Source: Acidobacteriota bacterium
Lineage (GTDB): Bacteria > Acidobacteriota > Vicinamibacteria > Vicinamibacterales > UBA8438
Length of the DNA stretch: 64,000 nt
NCBI GenBank assembly: GCA_009838525.1
Contig: VXRJ01000018.1
Span: forward strand, 459,087-523,086
Direction: 5' to 3'
The notes under the pieces are model-generated. The model saw only the letters and a list, made by a program, of their open reading frames with translations. It had not been told where the DNA came from and ran no database searches. How positions within the stretch are numbered: the first letter of the stretch is position 1; every line of letters starts with the position of its first letter. Below, piece after piece: positions 1-9,173 of this stretch. The position numbers were made by a program, and so were the translations under genes.

Positions 1-571
1 ATCTCAACAGGGTTGCCGCCGCCAGTTCGTGGTACGCCGCGCCCTCGGACGACAGCCGGCTCTCCATCAGGACGACGCGATCGACGGTCCACTCCGTCTG
101 GGGCACGTCGAGGGCCTCGACCGTGCGGTTGAGCGCTCGTTCCGCGCGCCGCGCGATCCGTTTCATGCGCCCTATGGTCAGATGCGGGCGGAAGGGTCTC
201 CGCTCTCTCCCGAATCCGATGCGCGCGAGCCGCCGCTCCACCTCCTGCTGTAGTTCGTGCAACCGGTCGGCGCCGTCGCGCACGTCGAGCCAGACGACGC
301 GTGGCGCACCCCGTGGCGGGAAGAGGCCGGCGGCGCCGAGCGACGCCTTGAACGGAGACTGTGACCAGGCCGACATGAGCGTTTCGCGGACGGCCGCCGT
401 GCGGTGCTCGTCCAACTCGCCGAGAAAGCGGAGCGTCAGGTGCAGGTTCGCCTCCGGTACCCATCGCACGCGCACCGCGGCGGCCGCCGGCTGATTCCGC
501 AGCTCGTCAATCAGGGCTTCCACTCGTGCGCGCGTGGCGCCGTCCAGCGTTACCGCGATGAAGATCCGCAC
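1..571 (-). CDS. thpR: RNA 2',3'-cyclic phosphodiesterase (2'-5' RNA ligase family), 3' end cut by window edge
   Basis: Reading the minus strand from a GTG at 571 gives a protein starting VRIFIAVTLDG, the usual N-terminus of ThpR enzymes, which open 2',3'-cyclic phosphates in RNA. Both HxT catalytic motifs of the 2H phosphoesterase fold are visible: HLTLRF with His at about residue 44, and HLTIGR with His at about residue 130. At least 190 codons are open to the window edge, near the family's normal length, so only a few residues should be missing. An in-frame GTG five codons upstream is an alternative start. The gene diverges from the GyrI-like gene at 691. The family call is sure, the exact start less so. 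Confidence 0.85.
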   Translation of the reverse strand, partial: MRIFIAVTLDGATRARVEALIDELRNQPAAAAVRVRWVPEANLHLTLRFLGELDEHRTAAVRETLMSAWSQSPFKASLGAAGLFPPRGAPRVVWLDVRDGADRLHELQQEVERRLARIGFGRERRPFRPHLTIGRMKRIARRAERALNRTVEALDVPQTEWTVDRVVLMESRLSSEGAAYHELAAATLLR

Positions 572-690
572 CGTGGTTATGGTCACACATGCGCCGGCGT
601 CGTATTCTTTGCAGGCTGCCGAATTGGGGCAGCCAGGCGTAGTTCTCGTCGGCGGCTTGCCGCCCGGCGGAAAGGCAAGAGGAACAACCG

Positions 691-1164
691 ATGACGCACG
701 AATTCGGCACCAGGGAAATCGAAGCACAGTCGGTCGTGGGCATCCGAACGACGGCCAGAATGGACGAGATCGGGAAGGTGATGGGACCGCTCTTCGGAGA
801 GGTATTCGGGTACATCCAGCAGCAGGGGCAGGCTCCGGTCGGGATGCCCCTCGCGCTCTATCACTCGATGGAGGGGGGAACCGTCGACCTCGAGTGCGCG
901 ATTCCTGTTGGATCGCCCGTGGAGGGTTCGGGCCGCGTCGGGGCGGGGGAGCTTCCCGCCTGCACGGCGGCGACCGTCACGCACATGGGGCCGTACGACG
1001 AGCTCGGAAAGACCTGGGAAGCGCTGATGGCGTGGATGAAGTCGGAAGGTCTGGAGCCTGCGGGAACGCCGTGGGAGGTTTACGTCACCGATCCCGGCGC
1101 CGAGCCGGACCAGTCGAAGTGGCGTACCGACATCTACTTTCCCGTCCGCAGGAGTGGATCATGA
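691..1164 (+). CDS. GyrI-like small-molecule-binding domain protein
   Basis: This 157-residue protein matches the stand-alone GyrI-like / AraC effector-binding fold: an N-terminal strand with VVGIRTTARMDEIG, a central region with the PVG and GELPACTAATVTHMGPYDEL pattern, and a C-terminal WEVYVTDPG followed by a short acidic tail. There is no DNA-binding domain, so it is a soluble ligand-binding or hydrolytic member rather than a transcription factor. An AGAGGAACAACC stretch before the ATG gives a plausible ribosome site. Its stop overlaps the start of the next gene in ATGA, implying translational coupling. The ligand is unknown. Confidence 0.8.
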   Translation: MTHEFGTREIEAQSVVGIRTTARMDEIGKVMGPLFGEVFGYIQQQGQAPVGMPLALYHSMEGGTVDLECAIPVGSPVEGSGRVGAGELPACTAATVTHMGPYDELGKTWEALMAWMKSEGLEPAGTPWEVYVTDPGAEPDQSKWRTDIYFPVRRSGS

Positions 1165-1649
1165 TCCACGGCATAACGCCGTGCCTGTGGTTCGACGGAA
1201 AGGCTGAAGAAGCGGCGGCGTTATATACCTCCGTTTTCGAGGAGGGTGAGATTCTCGACGTTGTCCGCTACGGCGAAAGCGCCGCGGAAGTATCGGGCCA
1301 GCCGGCCGGCAGCGTGTTGCAGGTGGATTTCCGCATCCAGGGGCAACGCTTCACCGCCTTGAACGGCGGGCCGCTGTTCGAATTGACACCCGCGATCTCC
1401 TTCGTGGTGGAGTGCGACACGCAGGCCGAGATTGACACGCTGTGGACCGGGCTTTCCGAGGGTGGAGAGGCGCAGCGCTGCGGGTGGCTGCGGGATCGGT
1501 TCGGGGTCTCATGGCAGGTCGTCCCTCGCGTGATTGACGAGCTGCGTGCGCGGGGCCACGACGAAGGCTGGGAACGGCTCATGCAGGCGATGCTGCAGAT
1601 GGACAAGCTGGATATCGCCGGCCTGCAGCGGGCGTTCGACGGTTCCTGA
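1161..1649 (+). CDS. VOC-superfamily protein, PhnB/3-demethylubiquinone methyltransferase-like
   Basis: The 163-residue product begins MIHGITPCLWFDGKAEEAA and contains NGGPLFELTPAISFVVEC and DRFGVSWQVVP, the hallmark pattern of PhnB-like glyoxalase/bleomycin-resistance fold proteins. The family is often mislabelled 3-demethylubiquinone-9 3-methyltransferase, but there is no SAM-binding motif. The start ATG at 1161 overlaps the stop of the GyrI-like gene (ATGA), so the two are very probably cotranscribed; GyrI-like and PhnB-like genes are common partners. The fold is clear, the reaction unknown. Confidence 0.82.
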   Translation: MIHGITPCLWFDGKAEEAAALYTSVFEEGEILDVVRYGESAAEVSGQPAGSVLQVDFRIQGQRFTALNGGPLFELTPAISFVVECDTQAEIDTLWTGLSEGGEAQRCGWLRDRFGVSWQVVPRVIDELRARGHDEGWERLMQAMLQMDKLDIAGLQRAFDGS

Positions 1650-1656
1650 CGGCGTC

Positions 1657-2004
1657 TCATTCGGGGTCGGACCGCGGGGAACGGGCCGCCGCCCGGAGCA
1701 TCTTCCGCTCGCGCATCAACAGGAACAGTGGCAAACCGAGTGACACGCCCACCAGGCACGTGCCTGTGATGGGGAGCCAGAGCCCGGCTACGGACAGCCG
1801 CCGCCCCTCGCGGAGGACGAAGGGAATCAGCACCACCGCGGATACCAGGACGTCCGCCCACGCCAGCATCGCCATGCGCGATCGGGCGATCTCGACGACC
1901 ATCGCGGCAGGGTCGATTCCGCCGTTTTCAACCCCCCAGGCCACGAGGGCGCTGTAGGGAAGCAGAGTTCCGAGTACGCACATGACCGCATAGAAGATGA
2001 CCAC
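1657..2004 (-). CDS. DUF2834 family small membrane protein
   Basis: The 115-residue protein has three hydrophobic segments (about residues 2-24, 45-63 and 72-96) and the N-terminal pattern FYAVMCVLGTLLPYSALVAW with a following NGGID, typical of DUF2834. A basic tail (RERKMLRAAARSPRS) probably lies in the cytoplasm. It is convergent with the VOC gene, ending seven bases from it, and diverges from the NHL propeller gene. No function is known for the family. Confidence 0.75.
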   Translation of the reverse strand: MVIFYAVMCVLGTLLPYSALVAWGVENGGIDPAAMVVEIARSRMAMLAWADVLVSAVVLIPFVLREGRRLSVAGLWLPITGTCLVGVSLGLPLFLLMRERKMLRAAARSPRSDPE

Positions 2005-2105
2005 CGCTGCTTCTCCTTGAGGGGATCTCCGTCCGGTGCCCAGGCGCTGTTGTACAGCAAGTCGCGGTTCGCCATCGACGGAATCGCGCCTCGGCGCCGC
2101 GAGAG

Positions 2106-2111
2106 TAAGAT
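2106..2111 (+). promoter_or_regulatory. Candidate -10 element for a leaderless transcript of the NHL gene
   Basis: TAAGAT stands alone in GC-rich sequence and ends six bases before the ATG at 2118. Transcription from it would start at or next to the start codon, and no Shine-Dalgarno sequence lies between. No good -35 hexamer is visible, so this is tentative. Confidence 0.3.
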
Positions 2112-2117
2112 GGCGCC

Positions 2118-3305
2118 ATGATGTGGAGGTCTACATCGGCGCGAATCGCATTCGGTGTGTTGACGATCGTGGCCGGTGGCGCGTTGCCGCTGGCCCTGCC
2201 GGCGGAGCAGGGAGGAGGGACTCCCACCTACCGGGTCGATCCCTTCTGGCCCAGGCCGCTGCCCATCATCACCGGTGACGACGGGCTGGAGCGGCAGTGG
2301 GTGACCGGCATGGTCGGGGCGAGTTGCATCGACTCGCGGGACCGTATCTTTACCGTCAACCGGGGCTTCCTGCCGAACGGCCTGTTGGACCAGGAGGGCG
2401 ACCAGTCGATTCCGTCGCCGCCGGTAGTCGTCTATGACCGCGAAGGCAACGTGGTGGACAGTTGGGGCGATCCGGCGCTCACCGAAGATGGGGCGGCCGC
2501 GGTCCTGCCGCACGGCATCCACGGCTGCTTCGTCGACCACATGGACAACGTCTGGCTGGCTGGCAACTCCGATGGCGTCGTTCAGAAATGGACGAACGAT
2601 GGCTCGGAGATGCTTCTGCAGATCGGTACGAAGGGGCTATGTGACGGCCCGCCGACGTTGAGTCCGAACGCGCCGTATCCCACATGCGGCGAGCCGGGCA
2701 ACAACACCAGCCGGACGTTGCTGAACGCGCCGGCCGACGTCGCGGTCGATCCGGAACCCGATCCGGTGACCGGCGAGCGCGGGTCGGTCTACGTGGCGGA
2801 CGGCTACGGTAACCACCGGATCGTGGTCTTCGACGCTGGGGGCAACTACCTGCGGCAGTGGGGCTCGGCGGGGAGCGGCGACGGGCAGTTCGTCGAGCGC
2901 GGCGGCGGGCATCCGCATTGCGTCGTGCTCGGCAACGACGGGTTGGTCTACGCCTGCGACCGCGGCCAGAACCGGATCCAGGTGTTCGACCGCGAAGGTG
3001 ACCTCGTGCGGGTCATTCCCATCGACCCGCCGGCGTATGCCGAAGCGACGCTGCGGGCCACGGACATCGAGCTCTCGCGTGATCCCGAACAACGGCACCT
3101 GTTCGTGGTCGATCTGGGCAGCAACCGCGTCTGGATCCTGGAGCGTGGGAGTGGAGACATCGTCGGCGGTTTCGGTCGCTCCGGCCACATGGCCGGCGAG
3201 TTCACCTTCGTGCACACCATCGTGGCCGACTCGCAGGGCGACCTCTATCTGGCCGAGACCCTGGGCGGCCGCCGCAATCAGAAGTTTACGCGGGTCAACG
3301 ACTAG
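2118..3305 (+). CDS. Secreted NHL-repeat six-bladed beta-propeller protein
   Basis: The 395-residue product has a signal peptide (about residues 1-29, ending in a hydrophobic stretch before EQGGGTPTY) and then NHL-type blades. Repeats such as VYVADGYGNHRIVVFDAGGN, VYACDRGQNRIQVFDREGD and LFVVDLGSNRVWIL each pair an Asp/Gly/Asn-rich turn with R(I/V)xxF. Similar exported proteins are frequent in Acidobacteria and resemble peptidyl-alpha-hydroxyglycine lyase propellers, but a catalytic role cannot be shown here. Its stop codon shares the CTAG at 3302-3305 with the stop of the convergent TonB receptor. Another ATG in frame directly before residue 2 leaves the start ambiguous by one codon. Confidence 0.82.
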   Translation: MMWRSTSARIAFGVLTIVAGGALPLALPAEQGGGTPTYRVDPFWPRPLPIITGDDGLERQWVTGMVGASCIDSRDRIFTVNRGFLPNGLLDQEGDQSIPSPPVVVYDREGNVVDSWGDPALTEDGAAAVLPHGIHGCFVDHMDNVWLAGNSDGVVQKWTNDGSEMLLQIGTKGLCDGPPTLSPNAPYPTCGEPGNNTSRTLLNAPADVAVDPEPDPVTGERGSVYVADGYGNHRIVVFDAGGNYLRQWGSAGSGDGQFVERGGGHPHCVVLGNDGLVYACDRGQNRIQVFDREGDLVRVIPIDPPAYAEATLRATDIELSRDPEQRHLFVVDLGSNRVWILERGSGDIVGGFGRSGHMAGEFTFVHTIVADSQGDLYLAETLGGRRNQKFTRVND

Positions 3306-5434
3306 AACTGCACGCGGACGCCGCCGTTGATGACGCGTCCATCCAGGGGCGCCCAGGCGTCGACCGTCCAGCGCCCGTCGACGGCCCGGTCGGGGCGCAG
3401 GATCGGGTCCCAGCGCTGCTGCCGCACGTCGGTGAGGTTCTCCAGATTGACGAATAGCCGGAGCGGGCCGACGCGCCGCTCTACCAGCACCCCCGCCACG
3501 GTGTAGGGCTCGCTGACGTCGCGATAGGGGTTGGCGTCGAGCCGTTGTCGTCCCGTGCGGTACAGCTCGAAGCCGATGCGGCCGTCCTCGTTTTCGGCCA
3601 TCGCCACGAACCCGAGGCTGTGCCTTGGCGTCTGGGCCACGTCGGCAATAACGCCGCTCGAGCGCTCACGTGACCGAACATAGGTATAGGTCGTGGTGAG
3701 AGCGAACGGGGGTTGCCGGAACGTCCCAAGCAGTTCCATGCCCCAGTTTGTGGTCGGTTGGTCCAGATTGCGCAGCGTGTAGGTCGAGCGATCTACATGC
3801 ACGGGGTCTATGATGCGCGACCCGAAGAACGTGGCGGTGTATGCCGCCGGACCCTGGCTGCGGGTAAGGTCGATAGAGACGCTTCGACCCCGCTCCGCCT
3901 GTAGTGGGCCGTCCACGGTGAGCCGGGTCAGGCCGGCCGCTTCGATCTCTTCCGTGAGCGGCGTCGGCCCGAAGAACCCGGTTCCGGCCGACAGACGGGT
4001 CGACCAGTCGCCGGATCGCAGGAGCGCGGATACGCGGGGGCTGAAGAACCAGCCGTACTCGCTGTGGCGATCCAGCCGGCCGCTCATCGACAGCGCCAGC
4101 CACGACCGCACGTCGACGTCGTCCTGCACGAAGAACCCGGGGGTCGTAAAGGCATACTCGAACCGTGGGACGTCGGCGGGATCGTAGGCGTCGCGCTCGA
4201 CCGCAGCGCCGGCGACCCACGTGTGGCGTCCCGACGCCCTGCGCACCGCGAGTTCGGCGAAACCCGTTACGCGGCGGTCGCGCTCGAGGGTCTCGCCAAA
4301 GGTGTGGTCGTGCCACAGTTGCGCGAAGGCGGCGCGCGCCGTCACGACTGACGGACCGGCCAGCGTCTGCCACAGGACGCCGACATCGTGGCGGCTGGTA
4401 TCGAGAGCCTCTCGATAAGATGTCCCCGTTGCGGGGAGCGTACGGTTGACTACTGTGCCGCCGGTGCGGGACTCACGAGCCCCACCGGCCGTGAGGAAAA
4501 ACGATCGGCCCTGCCCATCGTCCCAGAAGAACCGCGGGCGCACGACGCCGCGATCGTAGTGAGCCATGTCCGCCCATCCGTCGCCGTCGACATCGGTGAG
4601 ATCCTGTCGGTGCACGCTGCCGAGCAGGGTCATCCCCCAGGTCTCGGATAACGGCGTGGACAGCCAGAGGACGCCGTCAGTCGCGCCTCGCGTTGACCGG
4701 TTGAAGAGAACCTCCCGCTCCGATTCGTCACTGGGCCGCCGCGACAGGAGATTGACAACCCCGCCCATGGCGCCGGTTCCATGGAACGCGGAAGCAACCC
4801 CCTTGATGACCTCCACCTGTCCCAGATCCATCGGCGGGATCTGGAGCAGCCCCATGCCGCCCGGCTGGCTGCCGTAGAGCGGCAACCCGTCGGAGAGGAA
4901 GCGGGTGTAGCGTCCCCGCATCCCCTGGATGCGCACGCTCGCGGCGCCGAGCGACGGGGACGTGGTCTGCACCCGCATGCCGCCCATCTCGTTGAGCATC
5001 ATGACGATGTCCCCGGGCGTCATGAGCATTTTCTCTTCGATCTCCTCCCGGTCGAGGGCCTCAACCCGCATCGGTTGGTCCTCGATACGACGCCCCGTCC
5101 GGGTGCTGGCGACGACCGTGACTTCCTCCTCGATCGTGAGCTCCGGCTCGAGCTCTATACGGACGACGCGCTCGATGTTCTCCACTGACGTGACGGGCAC
5201 GGTGACCGGCACGAATCCCTCATGCACGACAGTGACCTGCACGAGCCCCGCCGCTGCCGGCACCACCGCAATCCCGCCCTCATCCGTGACCTGGGTGACG
5301 CTCGCCACGACCACGGTCGCACCGGCGACCGGTTCCCCGCCAGCCCGCACCTCGACCCGGACCCGGCCCGGCTCCTGCCCGGCGGCGCCCATCGACAGCC
5401 CCGCCAGCAGCGCGACGAGGCCGATGCGATTCAT
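3302..5434 (-). CDS. TonB-dependent outer-membrane receptor with N-terminal carboxypeptidase-regulatory-like domain
   Basis: The 710-residue protein has a signal peptide (residues 1-19), a small beta-sandwich domain (about 23-95, with GGEPVAGATV and DEGGIAVVP), a TonB-box-like segment (EEEVTVVAST, near 103) and a plug domain with SVRIQGMRGRYTRFLSDGLPLYG and VEVIKGVASAFHGTGAMGGVVNLL. A beta-barrel follows and ends in an aromatic residue (GGVRVQF), as outer-membrane barrels do. It starts ten bases after the stop of the PQQ dehydrogenase and is surely in the same operon. That context makes PQQ, or a substrate or product of the dehydrogenase, a reasonable cargo. The cargo is inference; the receptor call is firm. 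Confidence 0.93.
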   Translation of the reverse strand: MNRIGLVALLAGLSMGAAGQEPGRVRVEVRAGGEPVAGATVVVASVTQVTDEGGIAVVPAAAGLVQVTVVHEGFVPVTVPVTSVENIERVVRIELEPELTIEEEVTVVASTRTGRRIEDQPMRVEALDREEIEEKMLMTPGDIVMMLNEMGGMRVQTTSPSLGAASVRIQGMRGRYTRFLSDGLPLYGSQPGGMGLLQIPPMDLGQVEVIKGVASAFHGTGAMGGVVNLLSRRPSDESEREVLFNRSTRGATDGVLWLSTPLSETWGMTLLGSVHRQDLTDVDGDGWADMAHYDRGVVRPRFFWDDGQGRSFFLTAGGARESRTGGTVVNRTLPATGTSYREALDTSRHDVGVLWQTLAGPSVVTARAAFAQLWHDHTFGETLERDRRVTGFAELAVRRASGRHTWVAGAAVERDAYDPADVPRFEYAFTTPGFFVQDDVDVRSWLALSMSGRLDRHSEYGWFFSPRVSALLRSGDWSTRLSAGTGFFGPTPLTEEIEAAGLTRLTVDGPLQAERGRSVSIDLTRSQGPAAYTATFFGSRIIDPVHVDRSTYTLRNLDQPTTNWGMELLGTFRQPPFALTTTYTYVRSRERSSGVIADVAQTPRHSLGFVAMAENEDGRIGFELYRTGRQRLDANPYRDVSEPYTVAGVLVERRVGPLRLFVNLENLTDVRQQRWDPILRPDRAVDGRWTVDAWAPLDGRVINGGVRVQF

Positions 5435-5444
5435 TGAGCTCCGG

Positions 5445-8000
5445 TCAATCCTCGTAGACGGGGCCGTTCACCGTGCGGTGGGAGAGGTACTTCCATGCGC
5501 CGTCCCGTTGGGCGTAGACGCGCACGTACCAGAAGCTGAAGCTGCGCTGGTCCGCGGCGGGCCCGCCGGTACGGGCTCGCACCCGTCCCATGGTGATGGC
5601 GACGTCGCCGTGGATCTCGACCTGCTGCGAATCGACCTCCCGCACGGCATAGCGGCCGTCCAGCGACGCCAGCCACTCGTCGCGCCGGTCGACTCCCAGA
5701 ATCTCGCCGCCGCTGGTCCAGCCGTCTCCGTGCGTGTAGGTGAAATCGTCGGCGCAGACGCCGTCGAGGAAGTCGACGTCGGCGCGCAGGACCGCCGCCT
5801 CGATCCGCCGTTCGAGCTCCAGCACATCCGCCGCAGCGTCCGGCTCCCGGTTGGGAAGGGCGAACACGTAGAGGGCGTTGCCACTGCCCGGGTGCCGGAC
5901 CTCCGGTGCCAGGGTCCGGGGCATCAGCCGGGGGCTGCCACCGCCCAGGCCGGTCGGTACCGCAATGTACTGCCGACCGCCGGCGCGGAAGCTGATCGGA
6001 AAGCCCTGCACTGACGTGCCGAGCCGAGACCGCCAGAGCTCCTTACCCGTCTCCACGTCGAACGCGCGGAACCGCCGGTCGAGGTCGCCGACGAAGGCCA
6101 GTCCGCCGGCTGTCGTCAAGACGCCGGTGAGGAACGTCGGACGCTGCTCGATGCTCCAGGCCTCCTCCAGCGTCTCGGCGTCGTAAGCCGCCAGCTTTCC
6201 CAACCGGCCGTCGGTGCCGGGCATTTCGTGGAACGGCCGAGAGCTCATGCCGACGCCGCCTGAGCCCAGTTCGAACGCCACCTCGCGGGCGGCAAGCTCC
6301 ATGCACGACTGGGCGAGAGGCAGGACCAGAAGCCCCGAACCCGGGTGGTAGCTCATCGGATGCCAGTTCTTGCCGCCCGCCGTGCTCGGGCACGCCGGGA
6401 CGAGCTGCTCGAACTGCGCGTCGGCAATGTCCTGGCGGTAGGTGACGGCGCCGGTCTCGGGATCGATCCGGTCGAAGACGTTCTGGTAGACCGTCTCCTT
6501 GTGGCCGAGGAACTCGCCCGTCTCCCGGTCCAGTTTCCAGAGGATGCCGTGCTTGCCGGCGCTGAACACCGTCTTGCGGCCACCCACGTCGACCAGCACG
6601 CGCTCGTACACTTCGTCCAGATCGAGCGTCTCGCCCGGAACGTGCTGGAAATACCACTCCAGATTCCCGTCGCCCGGCCGGAGCGCGACGGTCGAGTTGG
6701 TGTAGAGGGCCGGATCGTCGACCGTCATCCCGCGGCTGAGCGCCACCCATGGCTTGGCCTGCGCAACCCCGTAGTAGACCAGGTCGAGATCCGGATCGTA
6801 GCTGCCGGTGATCCACGTATCGCCACCGCCGCGCAGGTAGTCCGGAACCTCCGCCCAGGTGTTGCCGCCCGGCTCGTCGGAGCGGGCGACGGTGTTGAAA
6901 CGCCAGAGCTGCTCGCCAGTATCCGCCCGGTATCCGCTGATGAAACAGCTCTCCAGGGTGTAGCGATCGCATCCGCTCAGCCCCTGCACCAACGTTCCAT
7001 CGACGACCACCGGCCCGCTGGTGTTGCGGAAGCCTTCGGCATGGTCGGCGATGACGGTGTTCCATACCTGCTCCCCGGTGCGGGCGTCGAGCGCGATCAG
7101 GCGGGCGTCCGGGGTGGCCAGGAAGAGCTTGTCCTCGTAGATGGTGAGGTTACGGCTCATGCCTGAGTAGCCGGTCGTCGCCACCTCCACGCGGTGCTCC
7201 CAGATGAGGTCGCCGGTGGCGGCGTCGAGCGCCTGCACCACCGGACCGATCCCCGCGAGGTACATGACGCCGTCGTGGACGATCGGCGAGGGGGCGTTCC
7301 AGCCGCCCTCGTTCATCGCCCAGACCCAGGCCAGCTCCAGATCGGCGACGTTGTCGCGGCTGATATCCACCAGCGGGCTGTGACTCCAGGCCTGGTAGTT
7401 GCGCCGGATCATCAGCCAGTCGCCGTCGTCGGGATTGCGCAGCATCTCGTCGGTGACCGGCCGGTAGCCGTCGACCGTGCCTGCCACCGTGACGCCGCCG
7501 GTCTCCGGAGCGGCGGAGGGGGCTGCCGCTGTGGGCGCCGCCGCTGCAGGCGCGGCCGGGGACGCTCCCCCGGCGACCGTGCCGATGGGCAGGCTTCCGT
7601 CCGCCGTCAACGGCGTGTTGCCCGCCGGGGCGCCGTTCGCCTGCAGCAGGTAGGCCACGATGTCGAGGTACGACTCGTCGCTGAGCCCGCCCGGATTCTC
7701 GGGCGGCATCGAGTCCTTGATGCGGGTGAAGAGATCAGCTGCGCTCAGGTCGCCCCAGAACTGAAGGAAGCTGTCGCCGGCGAGTTGTGGCGCCTCGAAA
7801 CTGCCCTGCAGATTGGATTGATGACAGGCGGCGCACACCCGCTCGTAGATCGCTTGGCCCGATTCCGCTTGGCCTGCCGTATAGACGCCCGACTGGGTCG
7901 TGCCCAGTCCGTCCAGGGCAGGCGCCAGGAGCGCGGTTGCCACGAATACCGCCGCCGACCCCGACAACCGCCGAGTCTGCCCGTTGCGCGACCAGTGCAT
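5445..8000 (-). CDS. Periplasmic cytochrome c-PQQ dehydrogenase with C-terminal NTF2/DUF4440-like domain
   Basis: The chosen ATG at 8000 is preceded by AGGTGAGGTGA and begins a signal peptide ([12 protein letters not shown]). The 851 residues hold a cytochrome c domain with CAACH at 56-60 and Met in the SMPPENPGG loop, then an Ala/Pro-rich linker near 150-170. A PQQ beta-propeller (about 175-715) follows, with blades such as [35 protein letters not shown] and [13 protein letters not shown]. An added alpha+beta domain (about 719-851) has [21 protein letters not shown] and a closing [11 protein letters not shown], as in SnoaL/DUF4440 proteins. The enzyme should oxidise an alcohol or sugar in the periplasm and pass electrons to its own haem. 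The extra domain is unusual. Reading further upstream to 8201 is open but not supported. Confidence 0.9.
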   Translation of the reverse strand: MHWSRNGQTRRLSGSAAVFVATALLAPALDGLGTTQSGVYTAGQAESGQAIYERVCAACHQSNLQGSFEAPQLAGDSFLQFWGDLSAADLFTRIKDSMPPENPGGLSDESYLDIVAYLLQANGAPAGNTPLTADGSLPIGTVAGGASPAAPAAAAPTAAAPSAAPETGGVTVAGTVDGYRPVTDEMLRNPDDGDWLMIRRNYQAWSHSPLVDISRDNVADLELAWVWAMNEGGWNAPSPIVHDGVMYLAGIGPVVQALDAATGDLIWEHRVEVATTGYSGMSRNLTIYEDKLFLATPDARLIALDARTGEQVWNTVIADHAEGFRNTSGPVVVDGTLVQGLSGCDRYTLESCFISGYRADTGEQLWRFNTVARSDEPGGNTWAEVPDYLRGGGDTWITGSYDPDLDLVYYGVAQAKPWVALSRGMTVDDPALYTNSTVALRPGDGNLEWYFQHVPGETLDLDEVYERVLVDVGGRKTVFSAGKHGILWKLDRETGEFLGHKETVYQNVFDRIDPETGAVTYRQDIADAQFEQLVPACPSTAGGKNWHPMSYHPGSGLLVLPLAQSCMELAAREVAFELGSGGVGMSSRPFHEMPGTDGRLGKLAAYDAETLEEAWSIEQRPTFLTGVLTTAGGLAFVGDLDRRFRAFDVETGKELWRSRLGTSVQGFPISFRAGGRQYIAVPTGLGGGSPRLMPRTLAPEVRHPGSGNALYVFALPNREPDAAADVLELERRIEAAVLRADVDFLDGVCADDFTYTHGDGWTSGGEILGVDRRDEWLASLDGRYAVREVDSQQVEIHGDVAITMGRVRARTGGPAADQRSFSFWYVRVYAQRDGAWKYLSHRTVNGPVYED

Positions 8001-8065
8001 AGTCACCTCACCTGAGTGCGCGCGACGCACTACGGGGTCATTATCTCGCAGGAGCAGGGCCCGAG
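7858..8065 (-). repeat. Diverged direct repeat, copy 1 (leader and signal-peptide region of PQQ dehydrogenase)
   Basis: This segment is clearly related to 8966-9160. On the plus strand both contain GATTCCGC, then a (C/G)GA(C/T)TGGGTCGTGCCCA stretch, a GGCGCCAGGA stretch, the signal-peptide codons, the CAT of the start, and a leader with TGAGTGCGCG and ATTAT(C/T)(C/T)CGCAGGAG. It spans upstream DNA, ribosome site and roughly the first 48 codons. The bodies of the two genes are unrelated except for the NTF2 fold. Confidence 0.75.
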
Positions 8066-8116
8066 TGGCTTCGGGCCGACACGATCTCCTTCGACTGGCC
8101 AGCCGCCCCGAGTTGG

Positions 8117-9094
8117 CTACCGGGCGCGCGCGTCGAAGGTGGCCGGCATGAGCGAGCGGACCTGGATGCCCCAGTGGTCTCCCGCGCGAGTCACGATCCA
8201 AAGCGCAGGAACGGTCCAGTAGCGGGTGCCGTCAGGGCGCCAGCGGGTGAAGGTCAGCTCGAAGTGCACCTTGTTGCGCGTGACGATGCTCGCCTCCAGG
8301 GCGTCGATGGTGCTCATGTGCCAATCTTCGTCGGAGCGCATCCGGTCGAAGTTCGGCCGCGGGCCGTCCCCGGGCGTCTCGGCCACCGCGAAGCCGCCGC
8401 CGGCGGTCATGAACAGGTGAGGGTGGTTGAGCGTCGCGACGGTGCCGTCGACGTCCCCGGAATTGAAGGCGGTGAAGAAGTCCAGCACCGCCCGGCGGGC
8501 CGCCGCGAGGATCTCCGCCCGCTCGTCGCCGACCAGATCCTCGGGTTCGGGGGCCGGGGTTCGAAGCTGGATGGCCCAGCGATCGTCGTGCCGGGTGACG
8601 ATGTAGAACACCTGCGAGGTGCGATAGGCGGTACCGTCTGGGCCATAACGGCTGAAGCCGATCGACGCATGCACCTTGTCGGTCGAGGACTTGACCACCG
8701 CGAACGAGTCGAAGTCGAACGAGCTGCGACTCCACCCCTCGCGCGCCCGCATCTCGTCGAAGCCGGCCGAGAAGTCGTCGGGCTGGGCGTCGATGATCAA
8801 CGCCCCGCCGCCCGTCACCGTGGCGAACGGAAAGTGCATCGCTCGGCGCAGGTTCGCGTCGTCGGCGGTATTCCACTGCGTGATGAACGCTTCCAGCGCC
8901 TCGCGCGTGGCCGTCTCCGCGGCCGCGTCCCGCGCCTCCGCGTCCCGGGGCTGGACGAGCGCCCGGCCCGATTCCGCCTGAGCGGCCATGTAAACGCTCG
9001 ATTGGGTCGTGCCCAACCCGCTGAGGTGCGGCGCCAGGATTACCGCCGCTGCTGCCGACAGCCGCCGAGCCCGTCCGTTGCGTGATCGGTTCAT
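8117..9094 (-). CDS. Secreted protein with two NTF2/SnoaL-like domains
   Basis: With the ATG at 9094 the product has 325 residues. The N-terminus [20 protein letters not shown], then [18 protein letters not shown], mirrors the signal peptide of the neighbouring PQQ dehydrogenase. Two similar domains follow (about 60-185 and 190-320). Each starts with a helix ([30 protein letters not shown]), passes through a [12 protein letters not shown] / [13 protein letters not shown] strand pair and ends with [17 protein letters not shown] / [17 protein letters not shown], so it is an internal duplication. No catalytic function is evident. It lies upstream of the dehydrogenase in the same direction, 116 bases apart, and may be cotranscribed. 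Confidence 0.78.
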   Translation of the reverse strand: MNRSRNGRARRLSAAAAVILAPHLSGLGTTQSSVYMAAQAESGRALVQPRDAEARDAAAETATREALEAFITQWNTADDANLRRAMHFPFATVTGGGALIIDAQPDDFSAGFDEMRAREGWSRSSFDFDSFAVVKSSTDKVHASIGFSRYGPDGTAYRTSQVFYIVTRHDDRWAIQLRTPAPEPEDLVGDERAEILAAARRAVLDFFTAFNSGDVDGTVATLNHPHLFMTAGGGFAVAETPGDGPRPNFDRMRSDEDWHMSTIDALEASIVTRNKVHFELTFTRWRPDGTRYWTVPALWIVTRAGDHWGIQVRSLMPATFDARAR

Positions 9095-9160
9095 AGCTAC
9101 CTCGTCTGAGTGCGCGTGATGCACCACGGAGCCCATTATCCCGCAGGAGCTGCGAGGGAC
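8966..9160 (-). repeat. Diverged direct repeat, copy 2 (leader and signal-peptide region of double-NTF2 gene)
   Basis: This is the partner of 7858-8065, with the same order of blocks: AESG codons, GLGTTQS codons, signal peptide, start codon, purine-rich ribosome site, and a leader with CTCGTCTGAGTGCGCGTGA and TTATCCCGCAGGAG. Divergence is substantial, so the duplication is old. The shared leader suggests the two genes were once, or still are, expressed alike. Confidence 0.75.
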
Positions 9161-9173
9161 TCACAACCGATGG

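Noticed and set aside
8001-8201. N-terminal extension of the PQQ dehydrogenase to 8201
   Set aside because: The signal peptide and ribosome site at 8000 are duplicated before the double-NTF2 gene, which fixes the start; the extension has no signal sequence and overlaps the 3' end of that gene.
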